A stretch of DNA of 64,000 nt. Origin: Talpa occidentalis (lineage: Eukaryota; Chordata; Mammalia; Eulipotyphla; Talpidae). The stretch lies in the NCBI RefSeq assembly GCF_014898055.3, contig NW_023605083.1, forward strand, positions 95,009,483 through 95,073,482, read 5' to 3'. The translations under genes were made by a program, and so were the position numbers. Below, in pieces: positions 1 through 10,470 of this stretch (position 1 is the stretch's first letter; each line of letters opens with the position of its first letter). The notes under the pieces were generated by a model. That model was given only the letters and a program-made list of their open reading frames with translations. It made no database searches and was not told where the DNA came from.

Positions 1-199
1 GGGTACTGAGACAGCCACCACACTCCCTTACTTTTTCTCCTTTGAGACCAGAGAAATGTTTTTGGAAACTACTATAATCTAGAAGGAATCAAAGTCCTTT
101 AGTCAGTGTGAAGTTAACTGGTTTGTAGAGAACCTCTTAGCTTTGCTCTTTTTATCACCAAGCTCCAACTAACTAAACCATATTTTTTTTAAATTGAGT

Positions 200-690
200 T
201 AATATGTGTTTACACCATTATTTGTGTTTTAGACATATAGGGTGTTCCCCTTCAGATGTTTTGACTACACCACATATACCACCCAAGGCACCCATGATCC
301 ACCCTATATCCTTTATGCTCTCTTCCCACTTTGTTCTCACCCTCCCCCTGCTGATAGTCACAGTTCTATAACTTTCTATGGTTTGTCGTTAGTTTGGCTT
401 TATCTAATCCTTTATTTGATATCGCTATATTCCAAATATAAGTGCCACCATCTGTACTTGTATTTCTCTTTCTCATTTATTTCTCTTAGCATAATCCCCT
501 TTAGTTCCACCCATGTTGCTGCAAATGGCAAAAGTTTATCTTTTTTTGACTGTGTAGTATTCCATCACATGCTTACCACATATTCCTGATCTACTTGTCT
601 GTATTTGGACACTTTAGTTGGCTATTGTAAATAATGTTGCAATGAACATGAGCAGGATCTCCTTTCCCAATGCATATGTGGTCACTAGAC
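200..690 (-). repeat. Old LINE-1 3' end, antisense
   Basis: The stretch around 505-560 (cacccatgttgctgcaaatg, then a T run and a 'tagtattccat' motif at 557-566) followed by 'ggctattgtaaataatg' near 620 is the reverse complement of the well-known end of L1 ORF2. Many substitutions separate it from the younger L1 copies at 22 kb, 28 kb and 32 kb, so it is an older subfamily. The outer limits are approximate. Confidence 0.75.
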
Positions 691-1127
691 TAACACAGAG
701 AAGATGGTGATTACTCTGACTTACAAAATATTAAGACATTGCTTATTAACTGCATGAAGCCTATAAGCACTTGGAGACAGGAAATGGGTTTCCCAACTTT
801 AGATCTTAGGAGGAAACTTTTCAAATATTTAAGTAACCTCTGCCTCTGTTCACATCACAAAATCCCTTGATCAACTCAGCTTCCCACTTTTAGCATCACT
901 ACCTACATTACACAGCAAGTGATAGGAATATTGTCAGGAGAAACTGGAAGAGCAAATGCAAAAATATTGCTTCCAATTCAGAGGTGCTCATGCTCAGATA
1001 TTCCATCCAGTAATCTTCTTATGGATTCTTGGGATTTTGTGACCAAACTCCACTATCATAAGAGCATGGAAAAATCTCTAAATGGCTGGGGTGTTTCAAC
1101 ATCTTAGAACTAAGGGTATCACATAAA

Positions 1128-1442
1128 TCAGGATCAGCAAACTTTCCTATTAAAGGTCAGAAAGTAATATTTTCAGCTTTGCAGATCAAGCAGTCACTGT
1201 CACAGCTACAGAACTCTGTCGTTAGAGTGTGAAAATAGCCATAAACAATACCTAAATGAATGAGGGTGACTGTGGCCATAAAACTATTTTATGGACAATA
1301 AAATTTGAACTTCATGTAATTTTCACATCATTAAGTATTATTATTTTAATTTTTAAACATTAAAAGCTATAAAAGAATTCCTAGCTTGCAGACCATACAA
1401 AAAGAAACAGTGTGGCTGATTTAGTCTATAGATCATACTTTG
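1128..1442 (+). mobile_element. hAT-Charlie-type DNA transposon relic
   Basis: The left end reads aggatcagcaaactttcc, and the right part near 1420-1440 contains a roughly inverted version ('tagatcatactttgca'). The interior ('gctttgcagatcaagcagt', 'agccataaacaatacctaaa', 'aataaaatttgaac') matches the layout I remember for short non-autonomous hAT elements with CAGNGGTCAGCAAAC ends. Family assignment is from memory; the ends are eroded. Confidence 0.6.
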
Positions 1443-2882
1443 CATAGTCATCAATATCCAATATCTTATACATAAAACACCAAAGGACATTAATCCTACA
1501 TATTTCAAGTAAGAGAAAGGTGGAGAGTTCAAACTCTATATTACAGATATCCTAAGACCCAAGGGAATTCAAACTCTCATTGGAGGGTCTAATGTATTAC
1601 TAGGCCAGGAAATGCAGTATCAGAAAGGTGAAGGAGAAAGGAAAACAGACCGCCACAGGCAGTGCCCTTAAACTGGATAAATGTAGTTCATGCCAATTCC
1701 GTTTATGTTTCATTTTTTAAAATTTCCCTGAATTCCTTTGCTCAACACATGCTGAATATCGTTTCATGGCAACTTTCTCTGACTCTATTTTTATCAGATT
1801 AGGCTGAAATGGGATATTCCATTAGTCAGACCTTGATTTCTTTAAGTTGTAACACAGGGTATTTTACATGCATGCTATGAAATATCTTAATAAATGGAAA
1901 TTAAATCAATTTGTCACATTAAAAGAATGATGATTTTCATGATGATTCAATATTTTTATTTTGACCATTTAAATGATTAAGACTAATTAGTATAAAACTT
2001 ATCAGAACTTTGACTGGATTATTTTTATTGAATTACGTAGGCCAAAAACTTGTTGCAAAGTTGGCAAGAATTTCCTCCAGATACAGTAGTTTAAGAAAGT
2101 ACAGTAGCTTCAATGACAGATAGGCTCATAATTCCCACCATTCTGATTAGTTATAGACCATTAACCAAACCAACATTTTTGTAGATCTCACCCAAATCCA
2201 AAAGGAAGTTGCATGGGTAGGGGTGGCCCCGTGACTTCTTTCATCTCTAGCATTTCTGTCACACTAGCATATGTTGGCTATGGAGGAAGGAAAAACAATG
2301 TGGATGAGAGAACCTTAAAGAGGGGACTGCATGCAATTTTAGTTCACATTGCTTCAACATCTACCTATAGCCTTGTTCTGGAAATACGAGTTTCTCTGAT
2401 ACCCATAAGAGATCTTGGAACAAACCTCATTCACCTTCATATCATATCCAGTGTTTTCAAGATTTTAGCTATACCATTGCTTCCTTAAGTTTTCTCTCCC
2501 TCAATCTCACCCCTCTCATTGAAAAAACATGTCATTTAGTATCAACCTCACCACGACCTTTGTAGACCTCCAGTCTGTCTCCATTTCTTTGTACTTTTCC
2601 CTATTTTACAATTCTTCCTTTCCAATGCCAACTTTTCCATCTGGTCTAGGAGCCACTCCCTGGTTCCTATCATTTTGTCCTATCTATTTTTCAATTTTTT
2701 AATCTACCTCATGTTTTCACATTCTAACCATGTACATTTATTTTTTTCCCTTTATATTTCTCTATAAAATACTTTCAACATACAGAAAGCAATAGAACAA
2801 ACATCCATGCAATTATGAGCAGTGTTGTAGAACACTGGCATGCATATGCAAAAGTAAGAGTCCAAAATATAAATCACTAAAT

Positions 2883-3228
2883 TGTCTGGGGTGAGTGCTG
2901 CAGACAGGACAGCTGATGAAGTTCTCTGCCATTAACGAAGACTCAGAGTCTAAATGAATTTGCAATGGGGGGAGGCTAGGGAGAGTGCCATCGAGAGAAG
3001 CTCAGCCTTTCACTCTCCCAGACCAAGCTTTTATTGAAGATATGAACAAAGGAACAAGAAAATAGCACGCAATTGTGTTTTTGCTTATACAGATTAGTAA
3101 GTTACTGCTGAAAACAAGTATTCCTGGTTAGTAGGGAACACGCGCACAAGCCAGCACGTCCCTCAATTCTGGGAAGAAGTTGTTTGCAGAACTTCTAAGA
3201 TCCTGGAACTCTGGGTGCAGAGTAAACA
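2883..3228 (-). mobile_element. Probable solo LTR of an endogenous retrovirus
   Basis: Read on the minus strand, this block starts TGTTTACTCTG and ends CCCAGACA. It carries an AATAAA followed by GCTTGGTCTGGGAGAG at about 3023-3035, the layout of an R/U5 junction. No gag, pol or env coding is attached, so it would be a solo LTR. I found no convincing flanking duplication, which leaves the exact ends open. It could instead be part of a longer, diverged repeat. Confidence 0.5.
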
Positions 3229-3449
3229 GGCATTCTCAGAAGACTCCAGCTCTCCTTAGGGTAATAGGCTGCCAAAATATGAGTATCTCAAATTTAATAA
3301 AATATGCCACCGGAGTAGTTGCACAGATTTACTCTCTGACTGACAGTGCATAACATCTGAATTCCTCCTAACCTCACCAACACTTGGTTTATTGGACATA
3401 CTAATTTTTCCAAGGTCATAAAATGGAATCTCATTGTTTTCTTTTACCA

Positions 3450-3985
3450 CATTACTTGTTAGGCTGGTGCTTACTGACTATTCCTCTTTGGTAAGTTGCC
3501 TATTCATATAGTTTGTTCTTTTGCTCTTGGGTTCTTTGACTTTTTCTTATGGATTTACAAAAGTTCTTTATATATTTTGGATACTAATCCCTTTGTTTTA
3601 TGGGTTATGACCTTTTTGAAATCTGTATCTGACTTTTATGCTTATGGTTTAGTTTAAATGTAAAAATTTAACAGATTTTTATGCTTTGTGCTTTTGTGTG
3701 TGCTGTTTCAGAAATTTTGTCCTATTGAATACGGAAAAAGATCTGTTTTATTTTTAATTATTATTGTCTTCCTTTTAACATTTCTGACTTTAATCTACCT
3801 GGAATTTATTTTGATAATATTCCATTTTTATTTTTGTAATATAAGCATTGAATAGCCCTATATCAGTTGTACAGTGTGCAAATATTTTCTCCCATTCCAT
3901 GGGACATCTCTTTGTTTTGGCTACTGTCTTTTTTGCTAGACAGAAGCTTTTGAGTTTAATGTCATCCTAACTGTTTATCAACAAT
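3450..3985 (-). repeat. Old LINE-1 fragment, antisense
   Basis: Segments such as 'ttctttatatattttggatactaatccc' near 3562 and 'gtgcaaatattttctcccattccatggg' near 3875 are the reverse complement of the L1 ORF2 C-terminal coding region. The copy is full of changes and has no useful reading frame. It meets a sense-strand L1 3' end at about 3985, suggesting a 5' inversion or two abutting fragments. Confidence 0.7.
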
Positions 3986-4310
3986 CAAAAAAGATAAACT
4001 CATGCCATTTGCAGCAACACATTGTAGATGGAGCTGGAAGGGATTATGCTAAGTGAAATAAGTCAAAAAGAAAGAGGTAGGGAAAATGAACAAAGGGTCA
4101 AGACAAACACAGAATTTGCAGGTTAACCATAGAGTTGAGGCAAACAGCAAGGGAAAGGGAAAAAGAGGGGTCTAAATAGGGGAGGGAAGAGCCCAAGGAC
4201 TGTTGTGATGGTTCATGGTGCTACGGTGGTGAGAACTCTGAGAACTACACCTGAGGGGAGAACAAAGATGTAAGAAAATGAAACGTAAAAAATAAATAAA
4301 TAAATAATAT
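3985..4310 (+). repeat. Old LINE-1 3' end, sense
   Basis: The run from 'gataaactcatgccatttgc' (3991) through 'atggagctggaagggattat' to the A-rich tail at 4290-4308 (aataaataaataaata) is the 3' end of an L1 in the sense of the + strand. It abuts an antisense L1 piece at its left side, the usual appearance of twin-priming inversion. It predates the L1 copies at 22-38 kb, judged by divergence. Confidence 0.75.
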
Positions 4311-5164
4311 TGAATTATACAAACATAATTTATTAACTAATTCATGCTGATTTTTAAATCAGTTTCATGTTTATTTCTAGATGTTTTCATTCATTGTTCT
4401 GTTCATTTATTTCAGTACAAATTTCACATTATTTTAACTAATAGAGCTTTATAAGGAGACTTGATTTCTGGCAGGGCAATTATCCTCTTTCTGATTCTTC
4501 AGAAATGTCATGGACATTCTTTACCCTTTGCTCTTACATATAAATTTTAGAATACGCTTGTCAGGATCAGAAAAGAAAACCATTTGATTTGTTTTATTGC
4601 AATTGCATTTTTGTGATACTGGTAATACTGAGTCATCCACCCATGAACACAATATTTCTCTCCATTTATTTAAGGTTTTCTCTATGCCCTTCAACAATAT
4701 GTTAGTTTCTACATCAAAAGCTTGCACATCTTTTTACATATTTATTACCACCTGTCTTTTAGTTTTTATGGGTATTCTAAATGATAACTTTTAAAATAAC
4801 ATGAACCTGCTGGAGAATAGAAATGCTGTTTTATTTCCAATATTTATTTTTTATCCAACAAGCTTGTTGTCAAAATTGTTTATTAGTTCTGATTGCTTAT
4901 ACATATATATTCTATTAAATATTCTATGTTCCTGATTTGAAAGGGAATATTTTAATAGCTCATGGTTGGGCATGATGTTTGCTTTGGGTATAGGATAGAT
5001 ATCTATTATCAGGTTAAGAAAAATCTCATATTTTCCTAGCATGCTAACAGTTTTAGAAATGTTACGCATCTGTTTTCATGATTATATTGCCTTACTTCTT
5101 TAATTTATTAATGTAAATTTTATACTTTATTTTTGTAAATTACTTGTATAGAGTTTTCTAATAT

Positions 5165-5420
5165 ATTTTTAAAGGTTTATTTTTATTTATGCATACAGGA
5201 GCTGGGGTCTAGGCCAGAGGTGGGAGAGGGGTGAGAGGATTTACCAGAGACAGAGTGGGGAGTCATGAAATACGTGACTGAGGGAAGCATCGGGCAAGAC
5301 AGGAGAGGACTGCTGCATCATGTGGGTCAGCTGGTTGGCCAGGGATCAAACTCAGGCCTCAGTGGCTGGCAATAGCTCAATAGCACTGACTTTAACCCCT
5401 GCACCACCGGGGAGGCCCAA
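5165..5420 (-). mobile_element. tRNA-derived SINE, antisense copy
   Basis: The copy reads from a tail (aaaggtttatttttatttat) through the 'accagagacagagtgggga' core to the head 'gcaccaccggggaggccc'. The reverse complement begins GGGCCTCCCCGGTGGTGCAG, which matches a tRNA A box. The flanks agttttctaatat (left) and agttttccaatat (right) look like a target duplication with one change. It is diverged from the youngest copies at 43.4 kb and 49.9 kb. Confidence 0.85.
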
Positions 5421-5854
5421 GTTTTCCAATATTTAACTATCCTCACACTTCCAGAGTAAAGCCTACTTAATCATCATATATTTCTTTTTATATATTTAGT
5501 TAGGATTCTTAAATGTTTTACTACCTCACTAACATAGTATTTTATTTAGCTGTTAGGATTTTGCCAGTCTGGTAAAAAAAAAAAAAAATAGTTGTAAGCT
5601 ACGTTCCTATTGTTCTGAATAAGGTTGAGTGTCTGCTCATGTTTGCCAATATTATTTGTACAAACAAAAAAGTAAACATCATTCTGATATCCATTTCTCT
5701 CATTACAAATGAGTTAAATCTTTTGTATATGTTTAAGAGACATTTGTATTTCCTATACTGATACATATAAATTGATAAACTGGATAAATAAAAAATTTAC
5801 ATGGTGAGAACACCATAGGCAAATTATAACACCACCACGGAAGAAACCAATGAT

Positions 5855-6060
5855 GAAAATTTGTATTTTCCAATGAGACCTACAAATGGCAAAGAGGAGT
5901 ATGAAAAGGTGCTCAACATCACTAATCAACAGGCAATGAGAATCAAAATGGCAATGAGATTACCATCTCACACTTGTTAGGATGACTATTATCAAAAAAA
6001 AAAAAAAGAAGAAATAATAAGTGCTGATAAAGATGTGGAGAAAATTTTGAATTATTTTTA
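5855..6060 (+). repeat. Old LINE-1 ORF2 fragment, sense
   Basis: The words 'aatggcaaagaggagtatgaaaaggtgctcaacatcac' (5885-5922), the following 'atgagattaccatctcacac' and 'gctgataaagatgtggagaaa' are the sense coding strand of the L1 ORF2 C-terminal region. An A-rich run interrupts it at 5994-6008. It is a decayed fragment. Confidence 0.75.
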
Positions 6061-6174
6061 TATTTTTTTTTCCATCTGTGTCTTCAATTATTGATCTTTT
6101 TCTTTATTTGTCATTTCTTTATGTATTAAGAAGATAACTATTAAATGAGTTAAACATATTTTTCTTTTTTTTTA

Positions 6175-6485
6175 ACTTTTTTTTTTGGTTAGAACATTTC
6201 AATTCTTGTCTTTTAGCAAATTTCAATTATGTGATACAGTATAATCAACTATAGTCACCATGATATACATTAGATCCTCAGACCTTATCACTGAAAATTT
6301 GAATTCTTTTACCAACCTCTCTCTATTTCCCCCATCCTCCAGTCCCTGGTAACAACCTTTCTACTCTTGTTTCTATGAGTTTGGCATTTTTTAAGATCAC
6401 ATGTAAATGATACCATATATTTGTCTTTCTCTAGCAAGTTTCACTTAGCATAATGCTGTTGCAACAAATTTCTTTCTCCTAAAGC
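6175..6485 (-). repeat. Old LINE-1 3'UTR, antisense
   Basis: The stretch containing 'aactatagtcaccatgatat' (6248), 'ttagatcctcagacctta', 'ccagtccctggtaacaacc' and 'cacttagcataatgctgttg' is the reverse complement of an ancient L1 3'UTR of the L1M/L1PB kind. Name and limits are from memory of the consensus. Confidence 0.7.
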
Positions 6486-7205
6486 ATATGGATTTAAAAT
6501 AAAATCCTTCCTCATTCTGTAATTATAAAAGTATTTCCCTCATTTTTTTCTATCATTTTCATGGCTTTTAAAAGTTAAATCATTGATTGATTTGGAATTT
6601 ATCCTACTGTACAGTATAATATAAAGATCCAACCACAGGGTTTTTCCCCCAGACCTCTGTTTTCCTTCTTCCAAATATTCAATAATTCATCTTTTCCCCA
6701 TTGACTTAGGATGCAATTATTATCACACACTAAATTCCAAGGAGCCATCCCTGTTCTCACTCCTTTATTTAAAGATAGCTTATCCTTCTTAAATATATGG
6801 ATTTAGCTTATGTTTCTCATGACCTTTTCGCACACAGTCTTACAACTATTTTGCAACTGTTTTATTTATCCTACTAAATATTAAGCTCATTAGGAGCATT
6901 TATGATAATATTAGTTAGTAAATAAAAGCTTTAAGCAAAAGAAGACAATTGAAAGATTTTTGTGTTACCCACTGCTAACTCGGGACAAGAGGGTGCTGTA
7001 TACTCTGTTCCATTCTTTAAGCTGTCATACTTCTACCCTTGGTTTGAAGTAGATGAGGTGTCTGTCCAGTTTTACCAGCAGTAAGTAAAGGAGCATGCCC
7101 TAAAATCCAAAGCCTGAGTCTCAAGTCAGGCGGGATAACCTCCCATATCCAACTGTACTGCCCAGAGATCCCAAAGTTGCCCACCTGTGCTCTGTCTCTT
7201 CCCAG

Positions 7206-7348
7206 GAGAGATACCAGATCTCTACCCTGATGATGAAGTTGAAAATATTATAAGCAATGTGAGAAATGAAGTCAAGAGCCAAGGTCTGGTTGACAACAGA
7301 GAGAACTGCTGGAAGTTCTTCCTAGACCGTGTCCGACGACAACTAAAG
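7206..7348 (+). CDS. DNAH9: Axonemal dynein heavy chain exon A (AAA4, C-terminal part)
   Basis: First exon in the window. After two bases that finish a glycine codon it encodes 47 residues, [15 protein letters not shown] through to DRVRRQLK, with acceptor ...cttcccag and donor |gtatag. The motif GEIPDLxxDDEVE followed by [16 protein letters not shown] is typical of AAA4 in outer-arm beta dynein heavy chains. These motor subunits of outer dynein arms hydrolyse ATP to slide doublet microtubules in motile cilia. Close identity to the beta class excludes cytoplasmic and inner-arm chains. Among DNAH9, DNAH11 and DNAH17, DNAH9 fits my memory best; the long introns also suit DNAH9 or DNAH11 better than DNAH17. 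The gene call is firm, the paralogue less so. Confidence 0.93.
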
Positions 7349-7582
7349 GTATAGAAGGATCTACTGCCCAACAGAGGGAGGATCAAGGATGGTTCATAGG
7401 ATTCTCTACTAATATTTTGGACACAAGCAGGAGTGGGCGGTTAGGATGCAATGCTCTTCTCATCCTGAATACCTTTGCAAAGACAGCTTTCTCATCTGTT
7501 CCATGGATAGCAACCTCCCTCTTGCCTCATGCAGGCTAGGGGTTCTTCATTTCTTGCCTAAAAAACCTATCAGTTAACTTGG

Positions 7583-7850
7583 GGACCTCCCTGGTGGTGC
7601 AAGGGGTTAAGTCTCAACACTATGAAGCTATCCACAGCCACTGCAGCACAAGTTCAATCCAGGGCCAGGGAGCTAACCCACATGGTGCAGCAGACCACTC
7701 CTGTCTCATCCACTGCTTCCCTCAGCAGTGTATTTCAGTAAATCTGCCTATTCTGCTCCCCACTCTGTCTCTGGTTAGTCCTCTCACCCTCCACTCCTCT
7801 GGCCTGTACCCCAGTTCTTGTATGCACAAATAAATAAATCTTAAATAAAA
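7583..7850 (+). mobile_element. tRNA-derived SINE, sense copy
   Basis: The head (ggacctccctggtggtgcaa) and tail (gcacaaataaataaatcttaaa) match the other SINE copies here. The flanks 'cctatcagttaac' before and 'tctatcagtaata' after look like a diverged target duplication. It sits within 210 bp of the following exon and is transcribed with the gene. Confidence 0.85.
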
Positions 7851-7921
7851 TCTATCAGTAATATAAGCATTTTTGTCTCTGTTGGATGTGCTTCCCAATT
7901 TTCTAGGAGCTAAAGAATCCA

Positions 7922-7965
7922 AAGCCCCTCACTGTCTCTCTACAAGCCCCTCACTGTCTCTCTGC
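7922..7965 (+). repeat. 22-bp tandem duplication
   Basis: Two copies of a 22-bp unit (aagcccctcactgtctctct plus ac or gc) lie end to end at 7922-7943 and 7944-7965 and differ at one base. The unit is pyrimidine-rich and lies upstream of the exon B acceptor. Confidence 0.9.
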
Positions 7966-7971
7966 AAGTAC

Positions 7972-8025
7972 TTCACTGATACCTTCTTTTTTTTTTTTTT
8001 TTTTTTTTTTCACTGATACCTTCTT
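7972..8025. repeat. Poly(T) tract between 17-bp direct repeats
   Basis: The 17-bp word ttcactgataccttctt occurs at 7972-7988 and again, unchanged, at 8009-8025. Only thymines (20) lie between. This is the footprint expected of an L1-style insertion that delivered nothing but an A tail on the minus strand, with its target duplication. The tract ends 27 bp before the exon B acceptor. Replication slippage or tandem duplication with T expansion is the alternative. Confidence 0.85.
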
Positions 8026-8052
8026 GTTCTCCCCACCCTTTTGACTTTTTAG

Positions 8053-8214
8053 GTGACTCTCTGCTTCTCTCCTGTGGGGAACAAACTGAGGGTGCGCAGC
8101 AGGAAATTCCCAGCCATTGTGAACTGTACAGCTATTGACTGGTTCCATGAGTGGCCTCAGCAGGCATTAGAGTCTGTCAGCCTCCGCTTTTTGCAGAACA
8201 CAGAGAGTATTGAG
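8053..8214 (+). CDS. DNAH9: Axonemal dynein heavy chain exon B (AAA4 end)
   Basis: Phase-0 exon of 54 codons, [20 protein letters not shown] onward, ending NTESIE, with acceptor ttttttag and donor |gtaaga. FSPVG...LRxRxRxFP...VNCTxIDWFxxWPxxAL is the signature at the end of dynein AAA4. The RxRxFP stretch includes the arginines thought to face the neighbouring AAA domain's nucleotide. No residue of the signature is missing. It follows exon A by 704 bp and is spliced in frame with it. Confidence 0.95.
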
Positions 8215-8417
8215 GTAAGAAGGAACAGGAGACACTCTTCAGGAACCTCTCTACCTCAAGGTACAAGAAATTCATTGTGAAGAATATCAGGGTTAATGTT
8301 TAGGCTTGGAGAGAGTTCTTGGAACACAACTTTTCACGTGGTGAAGCAATGCATCAGGTGGGCCATCACCTCCAATCGTCATGTTGAGATAATCTATTTC
8401 CTTCTCTTTGCCTTTAG
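8215..8417. other. DNAH9: Intron between exons B and C
   Basis: Short GT-AG intron of 203 bp in phase 0. No repeat or other feature is visible in it. Confidence 0.9.
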
Positions 8418-8651
8418 CCCACAGTCAAGCAGTCTATTAGCAAGTTCATGGCTTTCGTCCACACAAGTGTGAACCAAACCTCGCTGTCTTATCTGAGCAA
8501 TGAGCAGCGCTACAACTACACAACCCCCAAGTCATTTCTGGAGTTCATCAGACTCTACCAAAGTTTGCTGCAAAAGAATGGAAAAGAGCTCAAATCCAAA
8601 ATGGAGCGGCTGGAGAATGGGCTGCTTAAGCTCCATAGCACATCAGCCCAG
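8418..8651 (+). CDS. DNAH9: Axonemal dynein heavy chain exon C (AAA4 to stalk base)
   Basis: Phase-0 exon of 78 codons, PTVKQSISKFMAFVHTSVNQ onward, acceptor ctttag, donor |gtgagc. Helical segments with HxSVNQ and RYNYTTPKSFLEFI are the conserved lead-in to the stalk. The last 25 residues (KELKSKMERLENGLLKL...) are a heptad-rich helix that begins the first stalk coiled coil. The 7.3 kb intron that follows falls within the coiled coil. Confidence 0.95.
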
Positions 8652-10224
8652 GTGAGCAACAGCCTTTCGATCTCTCCTGCCTTTGGGATGCTCAGAGGGA
8701 ATGGGAGCAGCCCCTTCCAGATCATAGGAGGGATCACAATCAAGGTCCAGGAGTTATTTATGGTTTTCCAGAAGCCCTAGTGTCATAAGCAAAAGTGCCC
8801 AAGGTTAAGGTGTGGCTCTTCCAGCAGAAGTGCTCATCCTCAACCTCAGGTCTGGTCTGCTCTCCCTCATGAACTCTAGAACCCCTGAAGTACCTCTTCT
8901 CTCCTTTACCATCTTCCTCTTTTACCTTACTTTCCCTTCCTCTCCCATCCATTTTCTTTCCTTCTTCAAAAACAAGAGAGTTGAATTATTGAGAGAAATG
9001 GTTACAGGGTCATACCAATTTTCCTTTGTCTTTCTTGTTTTATTGTATTATTTGTCAGTCATTGGAACTTAATTTATTAAATAACTCCTGTCTCATTTTA
9101 TGCATTTCTTTGTGTATTCCTCAGTGGTTGGCCACCAAAAGGAGATCTTGTATTTCTCTTACTCTTCTAAATGGAACAAGTTTATTTCAATTTGTTGTTC
9201 TCCCCTTGAGAGTTGGGGACAACTCTAGTACCTTCTCTGCTTCTATTCATGCCCATCAAATATTGCTGGTTCTTTGATGGCCCCTCTTGTGCTCTGTTTA
9301 TCAGTAGTAGAATTGGCTTCTCATTAAGATGGCAAAATTTCATACATTTGCACAATTGAGCTAAAATTGTGAGCAATGTAATTCGTGGACATCACATGTT
9401 CATATAAATAACTATGCCTATCATTTGCTGTTGTTTTCTCAGAAGTTTGTCTTTTAGAATAGCTCTTTTGAACTTCCTCTTTTTGACTTATCCTGTCTCC
9501 CCACTTCAGTTTCTTGATTCATAGATGTTATATGTCTAAAGAATTTCTGTTCATTTAATGGTATGCAGTGAGCCCTTGCAACCTATATACAGTCTTTCTT
9601 CTGCTTGGGAAACTTTTACATTATGTGGTTTTGTTCATCTGATCTGGCATCTCCTTCAGGAGTAATGATGAGCTGGATGGCTTCCTTGTGCCCCATGTCT
9701 ATTATGTTCTCACTCATTGTTTCAATCCCTTTGGTCTTTTTACTCTACTTTCTAGGAGAGCTTTTCAATTTTACCATCAGTAATACTAATTTAATAGTGT
9801 GTAATAATGCTTCTGCTTCTTATGATTCCAGTGAAGAATTCAATTATACTATTACATTTTTAATATCCTAACAGCCATGTTCATCTCGTCCTTTTTCCCT
9901 TTCCAACACATCCTACTGCTTTTTTTATTTAAGTCTGATTTCCTGTAACTGTATCACAGAAAACTTTTTACTAATCATGTCAAACAGCTTCTTCCATAAT
10001 TTTTGTAGCTCCAGCAATGAATTAATTTCATAGCTGTATTCTTTTTAATCTTCTAGAAGATTATTCCCTTCCTTACTCTTTATTTTCATAGAAGACCTTT
10101 TTTATTTTTCATTTACTTTCAGGCATAGTGAGATCTGTTTAAACTCAATGTCTTTGAAGTAGCCTGTGACAATTATGAAGCTATTGTCCATTTCTATCAA
10201 AACCCCTTCTTAGATCTATAGTTC

Positions 10225-10470
10225 GGGGCAGGTTAGATTCTGCTCACCTTTACATTTATCTTATAGTGCTTACCCCTGTATAACATATTATATAATTTAC
10301 TTATTTGTTGTGTCTATTTTTTGTTGTCTATCTTCATCTGTCGATTACAAGTTCTAAAATGACTTGAATCCTGTCTGTTTTTTTTGCTGATGTATCATAA
10401 GTGCCTACGACAGTGTCTGCTCAGTGGGTATTCTTAATTACTTTCTGATGACTGAATAGCATTCTTCTTA
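10225..10470 (+). repeat. L2-type LINE 3' end, old
   Basis: The order 'cttacccctgtataac', 'gattacaagttctaaaatg', 'cttgaatcctgtctgttttt', 'gtgcctacgacagtgtctgc' follows the L2 3' end as I remember it ('...gtgcctggcacatag...'). It is very diverged and its limits are approximate. DNA to about 11440 ('gggcagaaatcgggtttcat', 11349-11368) may be a second copy. Confidence 0.5.

Larger units (their letters stand above)
1..7205. other. DNAH9: Upstream intron, 3' part
   Basis: No exon of the dynein gene is recognisable before 7206. The acceptor at its right end is preceded by a good pyrimidine tract and CAG. The intron holds old L1 pieces, a hAT relic, a probable LTR and one SINE, listed separately. 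The stretches 700-1127, 1445-2880 and 4320-5160 are AT-rich DNA in which I recognise nothing specific. The exon before this one must end with the first base of a glycine codon, because the next exon begins with the last two bases of that codon. Confidence 0.75.
7349..8052. other. DNAH9: Intron between exons A and B
   Basis: GT-AG intron of 704 bp in phase 0. It contains a sense SINE, a 22-bp tandem duplication and, ending 27 bp before the acceptor, a poly(T) tract bracketed by direct repeats. These are listed separately. Confidence 0.85.

Noticed and set aside
242..589. 115-codon open frame at the window start
   Set aside because: It runs through an old antisense L1 3' end; no codon or family evidence.
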